DNA of 64,000 bases, taken from NCBI RefSeq assembly GCF_007752535.1, contig NZ_CP036426.1, positions 1,240,001 through 1,304,000 of the forward strand, written 5' to 3'. Each line of letters opens with the position of its first letter. Positions within the stretch are counted from its first letter, which is position 1. The DNA is from Tautonia plasticadhaerens. GTDB taxonomy: Bacteria > Planctomycetota > Planctomycetia > Isosphaerales > Isosphaeraceae. A model generated the notes under the pieces. The model did no database searches and was not told the DNA's origin. It saw nothing but the letters and a program-made list of their open reading frames with translations. A program made the position numbers and the translations under genes. Of the stretch, positions 28,114-36,232 are shown piece by piece.

Positions 28114-28434
28114 TCAATCGACGTTGACCTGAATCTCGTCCCCGACGACGCGGACCGGGAAGGTCGGCACCCGGGACCGGGAGCCGTCGAGGTGCCGGCC
28201 GTCCTCGAGGCTGAAGCGCCAGCCGTGCCAGGTGCAGGTGACGGACTTGTCGAAGAGGACCCCGTCGCTGAGCGGGGCCCCCTGGTGCGGGCAATAGTCC
28301 TCGATCGCGTAGTATCGGCCCCCTTCGAGGAAGACGGCGACCATGACGCCGTCGACGTCGAAGGCGCGGCCGGCGCCCTCGGGGATCTCGCCGACCCTGG
28401 CGATCGTGTGGAATTGCTCTGTTTCGGACGACAC
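28114..28434 (-). CDS. Rieske [2Fe-2S] ferredoxin-like protein
   Basis: The product is 106 aa. Both cluster motifs are present: CPHQGAPLSDG and, 17 residues later, CTWHGWRF, giving the Cys2His2 ligands. Size and layout match NirD or dioxygenase ferredoxin components that carry electrons in the cytoplasm. The quinone oxidoreductase-like gene lies downstream and could be a redox partner, which is inference from position. Confidence 0.92.
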   Translation of the reverse strand: MSSETEQFHTIARVGEIPEGAGRAFDVDGVMVAVFLEGGRYYAIEDYCPHQGAPLSDGVLFDKSVTCTWHGWRFSLEDGRHLDGSRSRVPTFPVRVVGDEIQVNVD

Positions 28435-28751
28435 CGGCTGCCTCCGGTCCGGACGACTCGGGGAAGGGCTCGCGAGGCTCCGCCGGGGGACGGATTCGAG
28501 GAACCGGGGCCTCGGCCCGACACACCCCCATCATAGCGAGGCGGGCCGTCGGGGAAAAACCCTCGGGCGATCGGGCGGTCCCGTCGGGAGGGTCGGGCGT
28601 CGCCTCGGCGTCGAGGGAGATCCCGCCCGGGTCGGGCGATCCGGGAATGACCGGGACGCATCCATGTGTCCCGGTCGGCCGAGGCGCGGAGGCCGGCAGG
28701 CCCCCGGCCGCGGTCGTGCGATGCGGCGGTCGATCGAGCGGCGGGGCCGGC
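28435..28751. other. Intergenic region with a weak Rieske promoter
   Basis: This 317-bp stretch lies between the CAP gene and the Rieske gene. On the minus strand, TATGAT (28535-28530) is a good -10, with TTTTCC 17 bp upstream as a poor -35. No gene is recognised. Confidence 0.4.
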
Positions 28752-29555
28752 TCAGTACGCGTTGAAGGTCCAGTAGGCCCCCATGCCCGCGATGCCGATC
28801 ACCCGGATCGACGGGTCGAGCAGGGCGGCGGCGTGGGCGGGGGAGGCGAGCCACTGGGAGCCGATGCTGCCGGCCGAGCCCATGGCGCTGTTCTGCCGGC
28901 GGGCCGGGCCCATGACGTGGTGGCCCATCCCCTGGCTGTTCTGCTGGGCGTTGTTCGCGTTCGCCCAGGCGGAGAGGTTCGCGTCGTAGGAAACCGCCGA
29001 CAGGCCGTACTGGGCCCGGACGCCGTTGAGCCAGGCGGTGAAGCCGTAGGGGTCGCCGTAGGCGGTCGCCGGTTGGGCGGCGGCCGGCTGTGCGGGGGCG
29101 ACCGCCGGCTGCGCGGGGGCGGCGGCGGCGGGCTGGGCATAGGTCGGTTGGGCGTAGGTCGGCTGCGCGGCCGGCTGGCCGGTCCAGTAGGTCACGGCGG
29201 CGTTGACGGGGTTCTGCACCATCCGGTAGCCGCCCGGGGCGACCGGGTACTGGTACTGGTACCGCGGGGCGTAGGTCGGCTGGGCGGCCTGGACCTGGAC
29301 GGGCTGTTGCGCGACCCGGACGGCACCTTCGAGCAGGCCCCGGAGCTCGGCGTCGCCGGACCGGAGGGCCGGAGTCTCATCGGGTACGACCGGGCCGTCG
29401 GGGGCGGTCGCCCGGATCAAGACCGTCATCAGGCCCCAGAGCGGGTCGGTCGATTCGGCGGCGATGGCGGGGCGGGCGGCGGGCGCCGAGACGACGAGCG
29501 TCAGGGCGAGGAGGATGAAGGATCGGGCGGGGACGCGGGTCGTGGTGCGATTCAT
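28752..29555 (-). CDS. Secreted CAP/SCP-domain protein with Pro/Gln/Ala repeat linker
   Basis: The product is 267 aa from the ATG at 29555, with a clear signal peptide (SFILLALTLVVSAPAARP). The middle is a low-complexity spacer rich in QPTYAQP and AQPA units. The C-terminal about 100 residues look like a CAP (cysteine-rich secretory, SCP) domain: WLNGVRAQYGLSAVSYDANLSAWANANN, GMGHHVMGP and WLASPAHAAALLDP, with His residues in the usual pocket. Bacterial CAP proteins are extracellular and mostly of unknown function. The linker resembles a wall- or surface-spanning spacer. Confidence 0.8.
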   Translation of the reverse strand: MNRTTTRVPARSFILLALTLVVSAPAARPAIAAESTDPLWGLMTVLIRATAPDGPVVPDETPALRSGDAELRGLLEGAVRVAQQPVQVQAAQPTYAPRYQYQYPVAPGGYRMVQNPVNAAVTYWTGQPAAQPTYAQPTYAQPAAAAPAQPAVAPAQPAAAQPATAYGDPYGFTAWLNGVRAQYGLSAVSYDANLSAWANANNAQQNSQGMGHHVMGPARRQNSAMGSAGSIGSQWLASPAHAAALLDPSIRVIGIAGMGAYWTFNAY

Positions 29556-29943
29556 CGGGGGTCGAATCTCTCGGGCCTCCGTACTTCGCCGCGACTGCGG
29601 GACATTCCCTGCGCTCACGTCTGGTTCATCGGGGCGGGCCGGTCGGCTCGCGGCGGCCCGCCACCTCGTCACGGCGATCCGAAGAGGATGGCCGGGCGCG
29701 CCCCCGGCATGCAAGGGCAATTGTGCCCTTTCCTTTAAATTCGCTTTCTTTAGACGTGATGATAAAACAGGCACGAGTCGGGGCAGGCGGGGAGGGGGCA
29801 AGGCCCGTCAATTCGCGATGTCGGAATGTGAATAGGGCAAAGTTCGCGAACTTGATCGGGGCGTCTCCCGTTGATTTTCCCACGCCCCTCGAGTCCCCCG
29901 CGCGGCCCGACCGGGCCGCGCGGGGGGGCGGGGGATGCGGGGA
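29556..29943. other. AT-richer intergenic region with a hairpin
   Basis: This 388-bp gap between two minus-strand genes is markedly richer in A/T than its surroundings around 29710-29860. AAGGGCA and TGCCCTT (about 29713-29730) form a 7-bp stem with an ATTG loop; on the plus strand it is followed by a T-rich tract. It may end the Gfo/Idh transcript and contain the CAP gene promoter. No coding region is supported. Confidence 0.45.
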
Positions 29944-31332
29944 TCAGGCGCGGGTGACCTCCCAGCCCCGGCGGTATTCCGTCTGGATGAACTGGTTCGC
30001 CTCGGGGTAGTTGGTGATCTTCAGCCCGGGGCCGTCCCATTCCAGGCGCTGGCCGGTGCGGATGGCGACGTTGCCGAGCAGGAATGCCTCGGTCAGCAGG
30101 CTGGCGGTGTCGAAGTTCGAGTAGGCGATCTCGGGCTTGCCCTCGGTGATGGCCCTGACCCACTCGTCCTTCATCCCCTGGTCGCCCTTGTTGTTGGAGG
30201 GCAGACGCTCGGGGGTATCGAGGTTCTTGCCCTCGGCCAGCGCCTCGGGGTGGAGGCGGAACTTGGCGCCGTAGTCATTCGGAGAGTAGAGGATGCCCTC
30301 GTCGCCGACGAGGATCGAGCCGCTGCCGGGCAGCCGCTCGCCGCCGGAGAGGATCTTGGCCTGGAGCTCCTCCGGCGGCAGGACGAGCTCGCCATCCTGC
30401 CGACCCTCGTACCAGGTGAGGGTGGCCGGCGGCATGTCCTCGCGGGCGGGGAACTCGATGGTGACCCGGGCCCAGGCCGGGTAGGTCTCGGGATTGACCT
30501 CGGCGCTCTCGGCCGAGACGGCGGTGGGGTGGGCCAGCTTCAGGGCACGGAAGGCCATGTTGGCGGTGTGGCAGGCCATGTCGCCAATGGCGCCGGTGCC
30601 GTAGTCCCACCAGCCTCGCCAGTTGAACGGGTGGTAGACCTCGGCGACGTAGGGCCGCAGCGGGGCGCCGCCGATGAACTGGTCCCAGTGGATCTCCTTC
30701 GGCCAGGGGTCGGCCGTGTCGGGCCGGGAGGTGATGTCGGGGGCCTGCGGCCAGACGGGCCGGTTGGTCCAGACGTGGACCTCGCGGACCGGGCCGATGA
30801 TGCCGCCCTGGACCAGCTCGACGGCCCGCCGGAGGCCGTCCTCGGCCGAGCCCTGGTTGCCCATCTGGGTGCAGACGCCGTGCTGCTTCGCGGCTTCCTT
30901 GAGGACCCGGGCCTCGAAGACCGTCTGGGTGAGCGGCTTCTGCGTGTAGCAGTGCTTGCCCATGCGGATGGCCATCAGCGAGGCCAGGGCGTGGGTGTGG
31001 TCGGGGGTGGAGACGGTGACGGCGTCGATCTCCTTGCCCATCTCGTCGAGCAGGGCGCGGAAGTCGGTGTAGACCTTGGCCGAGGGCCACTTCTCGGCCT
31101 TCGGGGCGATCCGCCCCTCGTCGATGTCGCAGATCGCCACGACCTCGCCGAGGTTGCCCACGTGGTCGATGTCGCTGGATCCCTTGCCGCCGACCCCGAT
31201 GCCGGCGAAGCGGAGGGTCTCGTTCGGCTTGCGTCCCATCCGGGCGGCCGAGTAGGCCGGGGCGGAGTAGAAGTAGCCGAGGGTGGCGGCCCCGGTGCCG
31301 AGGAATCCGCGGCGGTTGACGTTCGTTCTCAT
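29944..31332 (-). CDS. Gfo/Idh/MocA family oxidoreductase with Tat signal
   Basis: The product is 462 aa from the ATG at 31332. The N-terminus holds a twin-arginine signal (NRRGFLGTGAATLGY). The Rossmann domain follows: RFAGIGVGGKGSSDI, VAICDIDEGR, VTVSTPDHTHALAS, GKHCYTQKPLT with the catalytic-site Lys. The C-terminal domain includes HPFNWRGWWDYGTGAIGDMACHT, characteristic of the exported planctomycete and Bacteroidetes group. These enzymes oxidise or reduce sugars and sugar derivatives with tightly bound NAD(P). The substrate is unknown. Confidence 0.92.
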   Translation of the reverse strand: MRTNVNRRGFLGTGAATLGYFYSAPAYSAARMGRKPNETLRFAGIGVGGKGSSDIDHVGNLGEVVAICDIDEGRIAPKAEKWPSAKVYTDFRALLDEMGKEIDAVTVSTPDHTHALASLMAIRMGKHCYTQKPLTQTVFEARVLKEAAKQHGVCTQMGNQGSAEDGLRRAVELVQGGIIGPVREVHVWTNRPVWPQAPDITSRPDTADPWPKEIHWDQFIGGAPLRPYVAEVYHPFNWRGWWDYGTGAIGDMACHTANMAFRALKLAHPTAVSAESAEVNPETYPAWARVTIEFPAREDMPPATLTWYEGRQDGELVLPPEELQAKILSGGERLPGSGSILVGDEGILYSPNDYGAKFRLHPEALAEGKNLDTPERLPSNNKGDQGMKDEWVRAITEGKPEIAYSNFDTASLLTEAFLLGNVAIRTGQRLEWDGPGLKITNYPEANQFIQTEYRRGWEVTRA

Positions 31333-31542
31333 CGGGAGAGCGCTCCTTCGAGTGGCTTGGCAACCGGGGCAGGGCCCGGACATTGCCAGCGTAGTGACCG
31401 GGCGCCCCGCCGACAACGGCCCACCGGCCGCCCGCCTCGACCGGGCGAAACGCTGGACAGCGGGCCCCGGGAGCACTAGAACGGGGGGCGACGGATCGCC
31501 TCACACCCGCCCTCCCCGATCGCCCGCTTGAGGCCGCCCCCC

Positions 31543-32322
31543 ATGACCTGCCGCTTCCTGCTCGCCGCGCTCGCGATGGCCGTCCTCCCGGGGGCCCGGG
31601 CCCAGGAGATCCCGGGCGCGACGCCGGAACTCAACCGCTCGTTCCAGGAGCCCGACGTAGGCCAATATGTCGAACGGTTCGAGAGCGAGTCGCGGGAGGT
31701 CTTCACCCGCCGGAGGGAGGTGGTGGCGGCGCTGGGGCTCCGGCCGGGGATGGACGTGGCCGACATCGGCGCCGGGACGGGCCTGTACGCGATCCCGATC
31801 GCCGAGGCGGTCGGGCCCGAGGGGGCGGTATTCGCCGTCGACATCGCGCCGAACTTCCTCCGACACATCGCCGAGCGGTCGAGCAAGGCGGGCCTCTTGA
31901 ACGTCTGCACCGTGCTCGGCACCCAGGACTCTCCCCAGTTGCCGCCCGGCTCGGTCGACCTCGCGTTCATCTGCGACACCTACCACCACTTCGAGGACCC
32001 GGCCGCCATGCTCGGGGCGATCCGACGGGCCCTGCGGCCGGGGGGCCGGCTGGTGGTGATCGAATTCGACCGCCGGGAGGGGGTCAGCTCCGAATTCATC
32101 CTGGAACACGTCCGGGCGGATGCGTCGACCTTCATCGAGGAGATCTCGGACTCGGGCTTCAGCGTCATCGAGCTGGACGGGGTCCCCCGGCCGGAGCTGG
32201 AGGAGAACTTCTTCGCGATGTTCGTCCGCACGCCCGAACCCGGCGATCCTCCCCTGGAACTGCTCCCGGAACCGGGAGAGCGGGATCGCCCGGTCCCGCC
32301 TCGTCCCGGGGCGGATCGGTGA
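31543..32322 (+). CDS. Class I SAM methyltransferase with apparent signal peptide
   Basis: The product is 259 aa from the ATG at 31543; a TTG at 31528 is a less likely start. The first 20 residues (CRFLLAALAMAVLPGARAQ) look like a cleavable signal peptide. The methyltransferase core is intact: VADIGAGTGLYAIPIAEAVG, VFAVDIAPNFL, and LAFICDTYHHFEDP with LRPGGRLVVIEF. Exported SAM enzymes are puzzling because SAM is cytoplasmic; this type recurs in planctomycetes and proteobacteria. The stop shares a base with the start of the permease gene (TGATG), so the two are translationally coupled. Confidence 0.82.
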   Translation: MTCRFLLAALAMAVLPGARAQEIPGATPELNRSFQEPDVGQYVERFESESREVFTRRREVVAALGLRPGMDVADIGAGTGLYAIPIAEAVGPEGAVFAVDIAPNFLRHIAERSSKAGLLNVCTVLGTQDSPQLPPGSVDLAFICDTYHHFEDPAAMLGAIRRALRPGGRLVVIEFDRREGVSSEFILEHVRADASTFIEEISDSGFSVIELDGVPRPELEENFFAMFVRTPEPGDPPLELLPEPGERDRPVPPRPGADR

Positions 32323-33818
32323 TGGCCGGACGCGACGAGAATCCCTTCACGGCCCCCCTCGAGCCCGGGGGCGCCCCGAGGGACGGGGGGGGGGCGGGTG
32401 GGCCGGATGTGAGGGACCGTCCCGACGCGGCCCGGGAGCTTCCCGCCTCCTTCGGCCTGGCGACGTCGACGTTCGTTGTCGTGGCCAGCATGGTCGGGAC
32501 GGGGGTGCTGACGACCTCGGGGTTCACCGTCTTCTTCGTCGGCAGCAACGCCTGGATGCTGGCCCTCTGGGTGGTGGGGGCGGTGATCGCAGCCTGCGGC
32601 GCCCTGACGCTGGCGGAGCTGGCGGCGGCGATCCCCCGATCGGGGGGCGATTATGTGTTCCTGTATGAGGCGTACGGGCCGCTCGCGGCGTTCCTCTCGG
32701 GGTGGGTGTCGTTCCTGATCGGCTTCGGCGCCCCGATCGCCGCCTCGGCGTTCGCGGCCGGGGAGTACCTGCTCCGGCCGTTCGACCTCGACGGGCCGAC
32801 CGGCCTGCTCGCCCGGCGGGGGCTGGCGACGGCGTTGATCCTCCTCTTCGGGCACATCCACGGCAGGAGCCGATCCGGCTCGGTCAACGTCCAGGGCGTC
32901 TCGACCGTGCTCAAGTTCGGCCTCCTGGCGGCGCTGGCCGTGGCGGGGTTGGCCGCGGGGTGGGGGCGTTGGGAGAACCTGGCCGACGCGCCCCCCGTCG
33001 ACTCGATCGACCGCCCGCTCCTGCTGGCCGCCCTCTCGTCGCTGGTCTATGTGTATTACGCCTACACGGGGTGGAACGGGGCCGCCTACCTCGCGGGGGA
33101 GGTGGCGGATCCGAGGCGGACGATGCCGAGGGCGATCTTCGTGGGCACCGGGCTGGTGGTCGTGCTCTACCTGGCGATGAACACGTTCTACGCCCTGGCG
33201 CTGACCCCGGGCGACCTGCGGGGCGTGGTCGCCCGGGCGGAGGAGGCGGGCGACCCGGACCCGCTGAACGCGCTGACGCCGATCGCCGAGATCGCCTCGG
33301 CCCGACTCTTCGGGGCTCGGGTGGCCTCGGGCCTCTCCATCGTCATCGGCCTGACGCTGCTCGCCTCGCTCAGCGCCTTCATCCTCACCGGCCCGAGGGT
33401 CGCCTATGCGATGGCCGGGGCCGGCCAGTTCCCGGCGATCGCCGGCCGCCTCTCGGGCCCGTCGAGGACCCCGACCGCGGCCACGGCGATGCAGATCGCC
33501 TGGTCCCTGGTGCTGCTCTGGACCGGGTCGTTCGAGGGGATCGTGGTCTATGCCGGGGTCGGGCTGGCCCTCTTCTCCATGCTCACCATCAGCGCCGTCT
33601 ATGCCCTGCGGATCCGGCGGCCGGACCTCCCCCGGCCCTTCCGGACGCCCGGCTACCCCGTCGTGCCGGCGGTCTACCTGGCGTCGACCCTCGCCTTGAC
33701 GGTCGCCACCTGCCTAGAGCGGCGGGGCGCGGCGCTGGCCTCGCTGGCCAGCATCGCCCTCGGCGTGCCGTTCTACTACGGGTGGCGGTGGTCCTCGAAC
33801 CGGAGGGCCGGGCGATGA
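32322..33818 (+). CDS. APC-superfamily amino acid permease
   Basis: The product is 498 aa from the ATG at 32322. A Pro/Gly/Asp-rich N-terminus of about 40 residues precedes about 12 membrane segments. The APC signature is in TM1 (VVVASMVGTGVLTTSGF), with GGDYVFLYEAYG and VYYAYTGWNGAAYLAGEVADPRRTMPRA. SVNVQGVSTVLKFGLL and the PFRTPGYPVVPAVYLA end are typical of the family. It should take up or exchange amino acids or amines; the substrate is unknown. Confidence 0.9.
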   Translation: MAGRDENPFTAPLEPGGAPRDGGGAGGPDVRDRPDAARELPASFGLATSTFVVVASMVGTGVLTTSGFTVFFVGSNAWMLALWVVGAVIAACGALTLAELAAAIPRSGGDYVFLYEAYGPLAAFLSGWVSFLIGFGAPIAASAFAAGEYLLRPFDLDGPTGLLARRGLATALILLFGHIHGRSRSGSVNVQGVSTVLKFGLLAALAVAGLAAGWGRWENLADAPPVDSIDRPLLLAALSSLVYVYYAYTGWNGAAYLAGEVADPRRTMPRAIFVGTGLVVVLYLAMNTFYALALTPGDLRGVVARAEEAGDPDPLNALTPIAEIASARLFGARVASGLSIVIGLTLLASLSAFILTGPRVAYAMAGAGQFPAIAGRLSGPSRTPTAATAMQIAWSLVLLWTGSFEGIVVYAGVGLALFSMLTISAVYALRIRRPDLPRPFRTPGYPVVPAVYLASTLALTVATCLERRGAALASLASIALGVPFYYGWRWSSNRRAGR

Positions 33819-33995
33819 GGAGGAGGACCCCGGTCATGGGGCTCATCCTCCTCGGCGTCCTGCCGCGGATCGCCGCGCCGGCCGGGGCCGTCGCGACGCC
33901 GGCAACCCCGATTCGGCCATGAATCGCCGGCTCGAGTCGCTCGCCCGGGCGGTGCAGCCCCCGGGAGGGTGAATCGGATCACCTCAACCGACCCA

Positions 33996-34136
33996 TCATG
34001 GCACCAGGCCGATATACAACCCGATGAGGAACGCCCAGCCGGCCGCGATGCCGACGCCGAGCGCGATCCAGCGTCCCGACTGGTCCTTCCCCTTCCGGCA
34101 AGTCCGATTCGACATCGTCTTCATCCCGTCTCGCAT
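33996..34136 (-). CDS. Small single-span membrane protein (46 aa)
   Basis: On the minus strand, ATG at 34136 (or the in-frame ATGs at 34124 and 34115) opens a 46-codon frame ending in TGA at 33996. A basic N-terminus with CRKGKDQSGRW is followed by a Gly-rich hydrophobic span (IALGVGIAAGWAFLIGLYIG), resembling widespread glycine-zipper-like small membrane proteins. The lower GC bias of the stretch and the basic-then-hydrophobic pattern support coding. No function is proposed. Confidence 0.5.
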   Translation of the reverse strand: MRDGMKTMSNRTCRKGKDQSGRWIALGVGIAAGWAFLIGLYIGLVP

Positions 34137-34260
34137 CGCTCGCGTACGATCCCGGGACCGATCCCGGATCGGGGGCGAGCCTCGGCGGGTACTTCGGGGT
34201 TCGCCGCCGATTCTTGACCCCGACGACGCGGTATCCCCGAATCGCTTCGGGGAGGACGGG

Positions 34261-35232
34261 TCACGGGGGGCCGGGGGCCGGGGGGAGGACGGGGCTGGGG
34301 AGCGGCCTGCGGTCGAGCCCGGCGAGCAGGTTCTCGACCGAGATCTCGGCCATCCGGCGTCGGGTCCGGTCCGTCGCGCTGCCGAGATGGGGGGTAATGA
34401 CCAGGTTGTCCAGCCCGAGCAGGCCGTGGCCCCGGGGGAGCGGCTCGGGATCGGTCACGTCGAGGCCCGCGGCGGCGATCGTCCCGCCCCGGAGCGCGGC
34501 CAGGAGGTCGTCCGTCACGACGACCGGGCCCCGGGACACGTTGACCAGCACCGCCGACGGCTTCATGAGGGACAGGGCCCGGGCGCCGATCAGCCCCCGG
34601 GTCTGGTCGGTGAGCGGGACGCAGAGCACGACGAAGTCGCTCCGGGAGAGCAGTTCCTCGAAACCGGCGTGGCGGAGGCCGAGCGCCGACTCGACCTCGG
34701 GCCGGGGGTTGCGATTGTGGTAGAGGACGTCCATCTCGAACCCGAGGGCGCGACGGGCCACCTTCTCGCCGATCCGGCCCATGCCGAGGATGCCGAGGGT
34801 CGAACCGTGGACCTCCAGGCCGAGCATGTGGCCCGGGTCGTACCGCGTGAACCCGTCGGATCGGGCGTAACGGTCCCCCTCGGCGAGTCGTCGGGCGGCG
34901 GCGAGTAGCAGGGCGAAGGCCAGGTCGGCCGTGGCGCCGTCGAGCACGCCGGGCGTATTCCCCACGGGGATCCCCCGGTCGAGGGCCGCCGCCACGTCGA
35001 TGTGATCGACGCCGACGCCGTAGTTGCTGACCACGAGGAGCCCGGGGAGCCGATCGAGCATGGCGTCATCGACGGTCGGGTGCCCGTAGGTGTAGACTCC
35101 ATCGACGGTCCCGGGTTCGGCCGGTTCGGCCTCCCACGGCAGGAGTTCGACCCGTCCGTCCAGCAGCCCGAGGACGGTCGGGTCGAGCGGGCCATCGGCG
35201 ATGACGCGGGGCAAGGGTCGTTGGGCATCCAT
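34261..35232 (-). CDS. D-2-hydroxyacid dehydrogenase
   Basis: The product is 323 aa from the ATG at 35232. The nucleotide-binding motif is GILGMGRIGEKVARRALGF; substrate- and cofactor-site motifs are SNYGVGVDHID, NTPGVLDGATADLAFALLLA, LVNVSRGPVVVTDDLLAAL with the catalytic Arg, AAAGLDVTDPEP with the Glu/Asp, and NLVITPHLGSAT with the catalytic His. It is probably a glyoxylate/hydroxypyruvate or related 2-oxoacid reductase. It is divergent from the SDR gene with 95 bp between starts. Confidence 0.92.
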   Translation of the reverse strand: MDAQRPLPRVIADGPLDPTVLGLLDGRVELLPWEAEPAEPGTVDGVYTYGHPTVDDAMLDRLPGLLVVSNYGVGVDHIDVAAALDRGIPVGNTPGVLDGATADLAFALLLAAARRLAEGDRYARSDGFTRYDPGHMLGLEVHGSTLGILGMGRIGEKVARRALGFEMDVLYHNRNPRPEVESALGLRHAGFEELLSRSDFVVLCVPLTDQTRGLIGARALSLMKPSAVLVNVSRGPVVVTDDLLAALRGGTIAAAGLDVTDPEPLPRGHGLLGLDNLVITPHLGSATDRTRRRMAEISVENLLAGLDRRPLPSPVLPPAPGPP

Positions 35233-35327
35233 CGGCGGCGATCGTGCGAGGAGCGGGGCGGGGTTGATCGGTCCGGCCGGAGTCATCATCCTGGCCGATC
35301 CGACAGGACGCAACCGGAGGGCGGCAG

Positions 35328-36137
35328 ATGCGGATCGATCTGGGGGGCGAGGTCGCGATGGTCTTCGGCGCGGCCCGGGGCATCGGCCGGGCGATCGCCG
35401 AGGGCTTCAGCGAGGCGGGGGCGACGGTCGCCTATGTCGACCGGAGCCCGACCGTCGGCTTCGTGGCCGGCCAGTACCGCCGCCACTCCGGCCGGAAGAC
35501 TGCCGCCTTCGTGGCCGACGTGACCGACGCCGAGCTGATGAGGCAGGTCGCCGACGACGCCTTCCGCGACCTCGGCCGCGTCGACCATTTGGTCTATGCC
35601 GCGGCGGTCGGATCGGGCAAGTTCGGGATGCCCTTCTGGAACCTCGAACCGGGGGACTGGGACCGGGTGCTCCGGGTGAACCTGCTGGGCGCCGTCCACG
35701 TCGCCCACGCCTTCGGCCCCCTGCTGGCCGAGGCCGGTCGGGGTAGCATGACGATGATCGGCTCGGTCTCCGGGCAGATCGGCTCGCAGACCGATCCGCC
35801 CTACAGCGCCTCGAAGGCGGCGCTCATCAACTTCGCCCAGTGCGCGGCGAGGGACCTGGCCCCGAGCGGCGTCCGGGTGAACACGATCAACCCGGGGATG
35901 GTCGACACCCCGCTCAACCGATCGGTCTACGAGGCGTGGGCGGCCACGCAACCGAGGGCGAGTCGGCAGGGCTGGGAGGACTGGTCCTCGGAGAAAATCC
36001 GCCGCCTCGTGCCCCTGGGCCGCTGGCAGGAACCCGAGGACATCGCCTCGATGGCCGTCTTCCTCGCCTCGCCGATGGCCCGGAACGTGACCGGCCAGAC
36101 GATCAACGTCGACGGCGGGTATGTGATGCACTGGTGA
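35328..36137 (+). CDS. Short-chain dehydrogenase/reductase (SDR)
   Basis: The product is 269 aa. The cofactor motif is GAARGIGRAIAEGF, the catalytic Ser is in MIGSVSGQIG, the Tyr-Lys pair is YSASKAAL, and the NPGMVDTPLN and GQTINVDGGYVMHW motifs are typical of classical SDRs. Asp after the second strand (AYVDRSP) favours NAD(H). The substrate is unknown. It shares an intergenic region with the divergent hydroxyacid dehydrogenase. Confidence 0.92.
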   Translation: MRIDLGGEVAMVFGAARGIGRAIAEGFSEAGATVAYVDRSPTVGFVAGQYRRHSGRKTAAFVADVTDAELMRQVADDAFRDLGRVDHLVYAAAVGSGKFGMPFWNLEPGDWDRVLRVNLLGAVHVAHAFGPLLAEAGRGSMTMIGSVSGQIGSQTDPPYSASKAALINFAQCAARDLAPSGVRVNTINPGMVDTPLNRSVYEAWAATQPRASRQGWEDWSSEKIRRLVPLGRWQEPEDIASMAVFLASPMARNVTGQTINVDGGYVMHW

Positions 36138-36232
36138 TCCGGGGCAGGGGCCGTGCTCGGGGACGAGGAGGGGGCCCGGTCCGGTCCCCCTCCGGCCGAA
36201 TCCTCGAGGGCGATCCGCACCCCCTCGGTGCG

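Noticed and set aside
29723-30010. Short ORFs in the AT-richer gap before the Gfo/Idh gene
   Set aside because: They overlap the strong minus-strand gene or the gap hairpin and have no family resemblance.
33815-33922. 35-codon ORF overlapping the end of the APC permease, with a hydrophobic stretch
   Set aside because: It is short, Arg/Pro/Ala-rich and without a convincing RBS or family pattern; the overlap with the permease stop is not enough.
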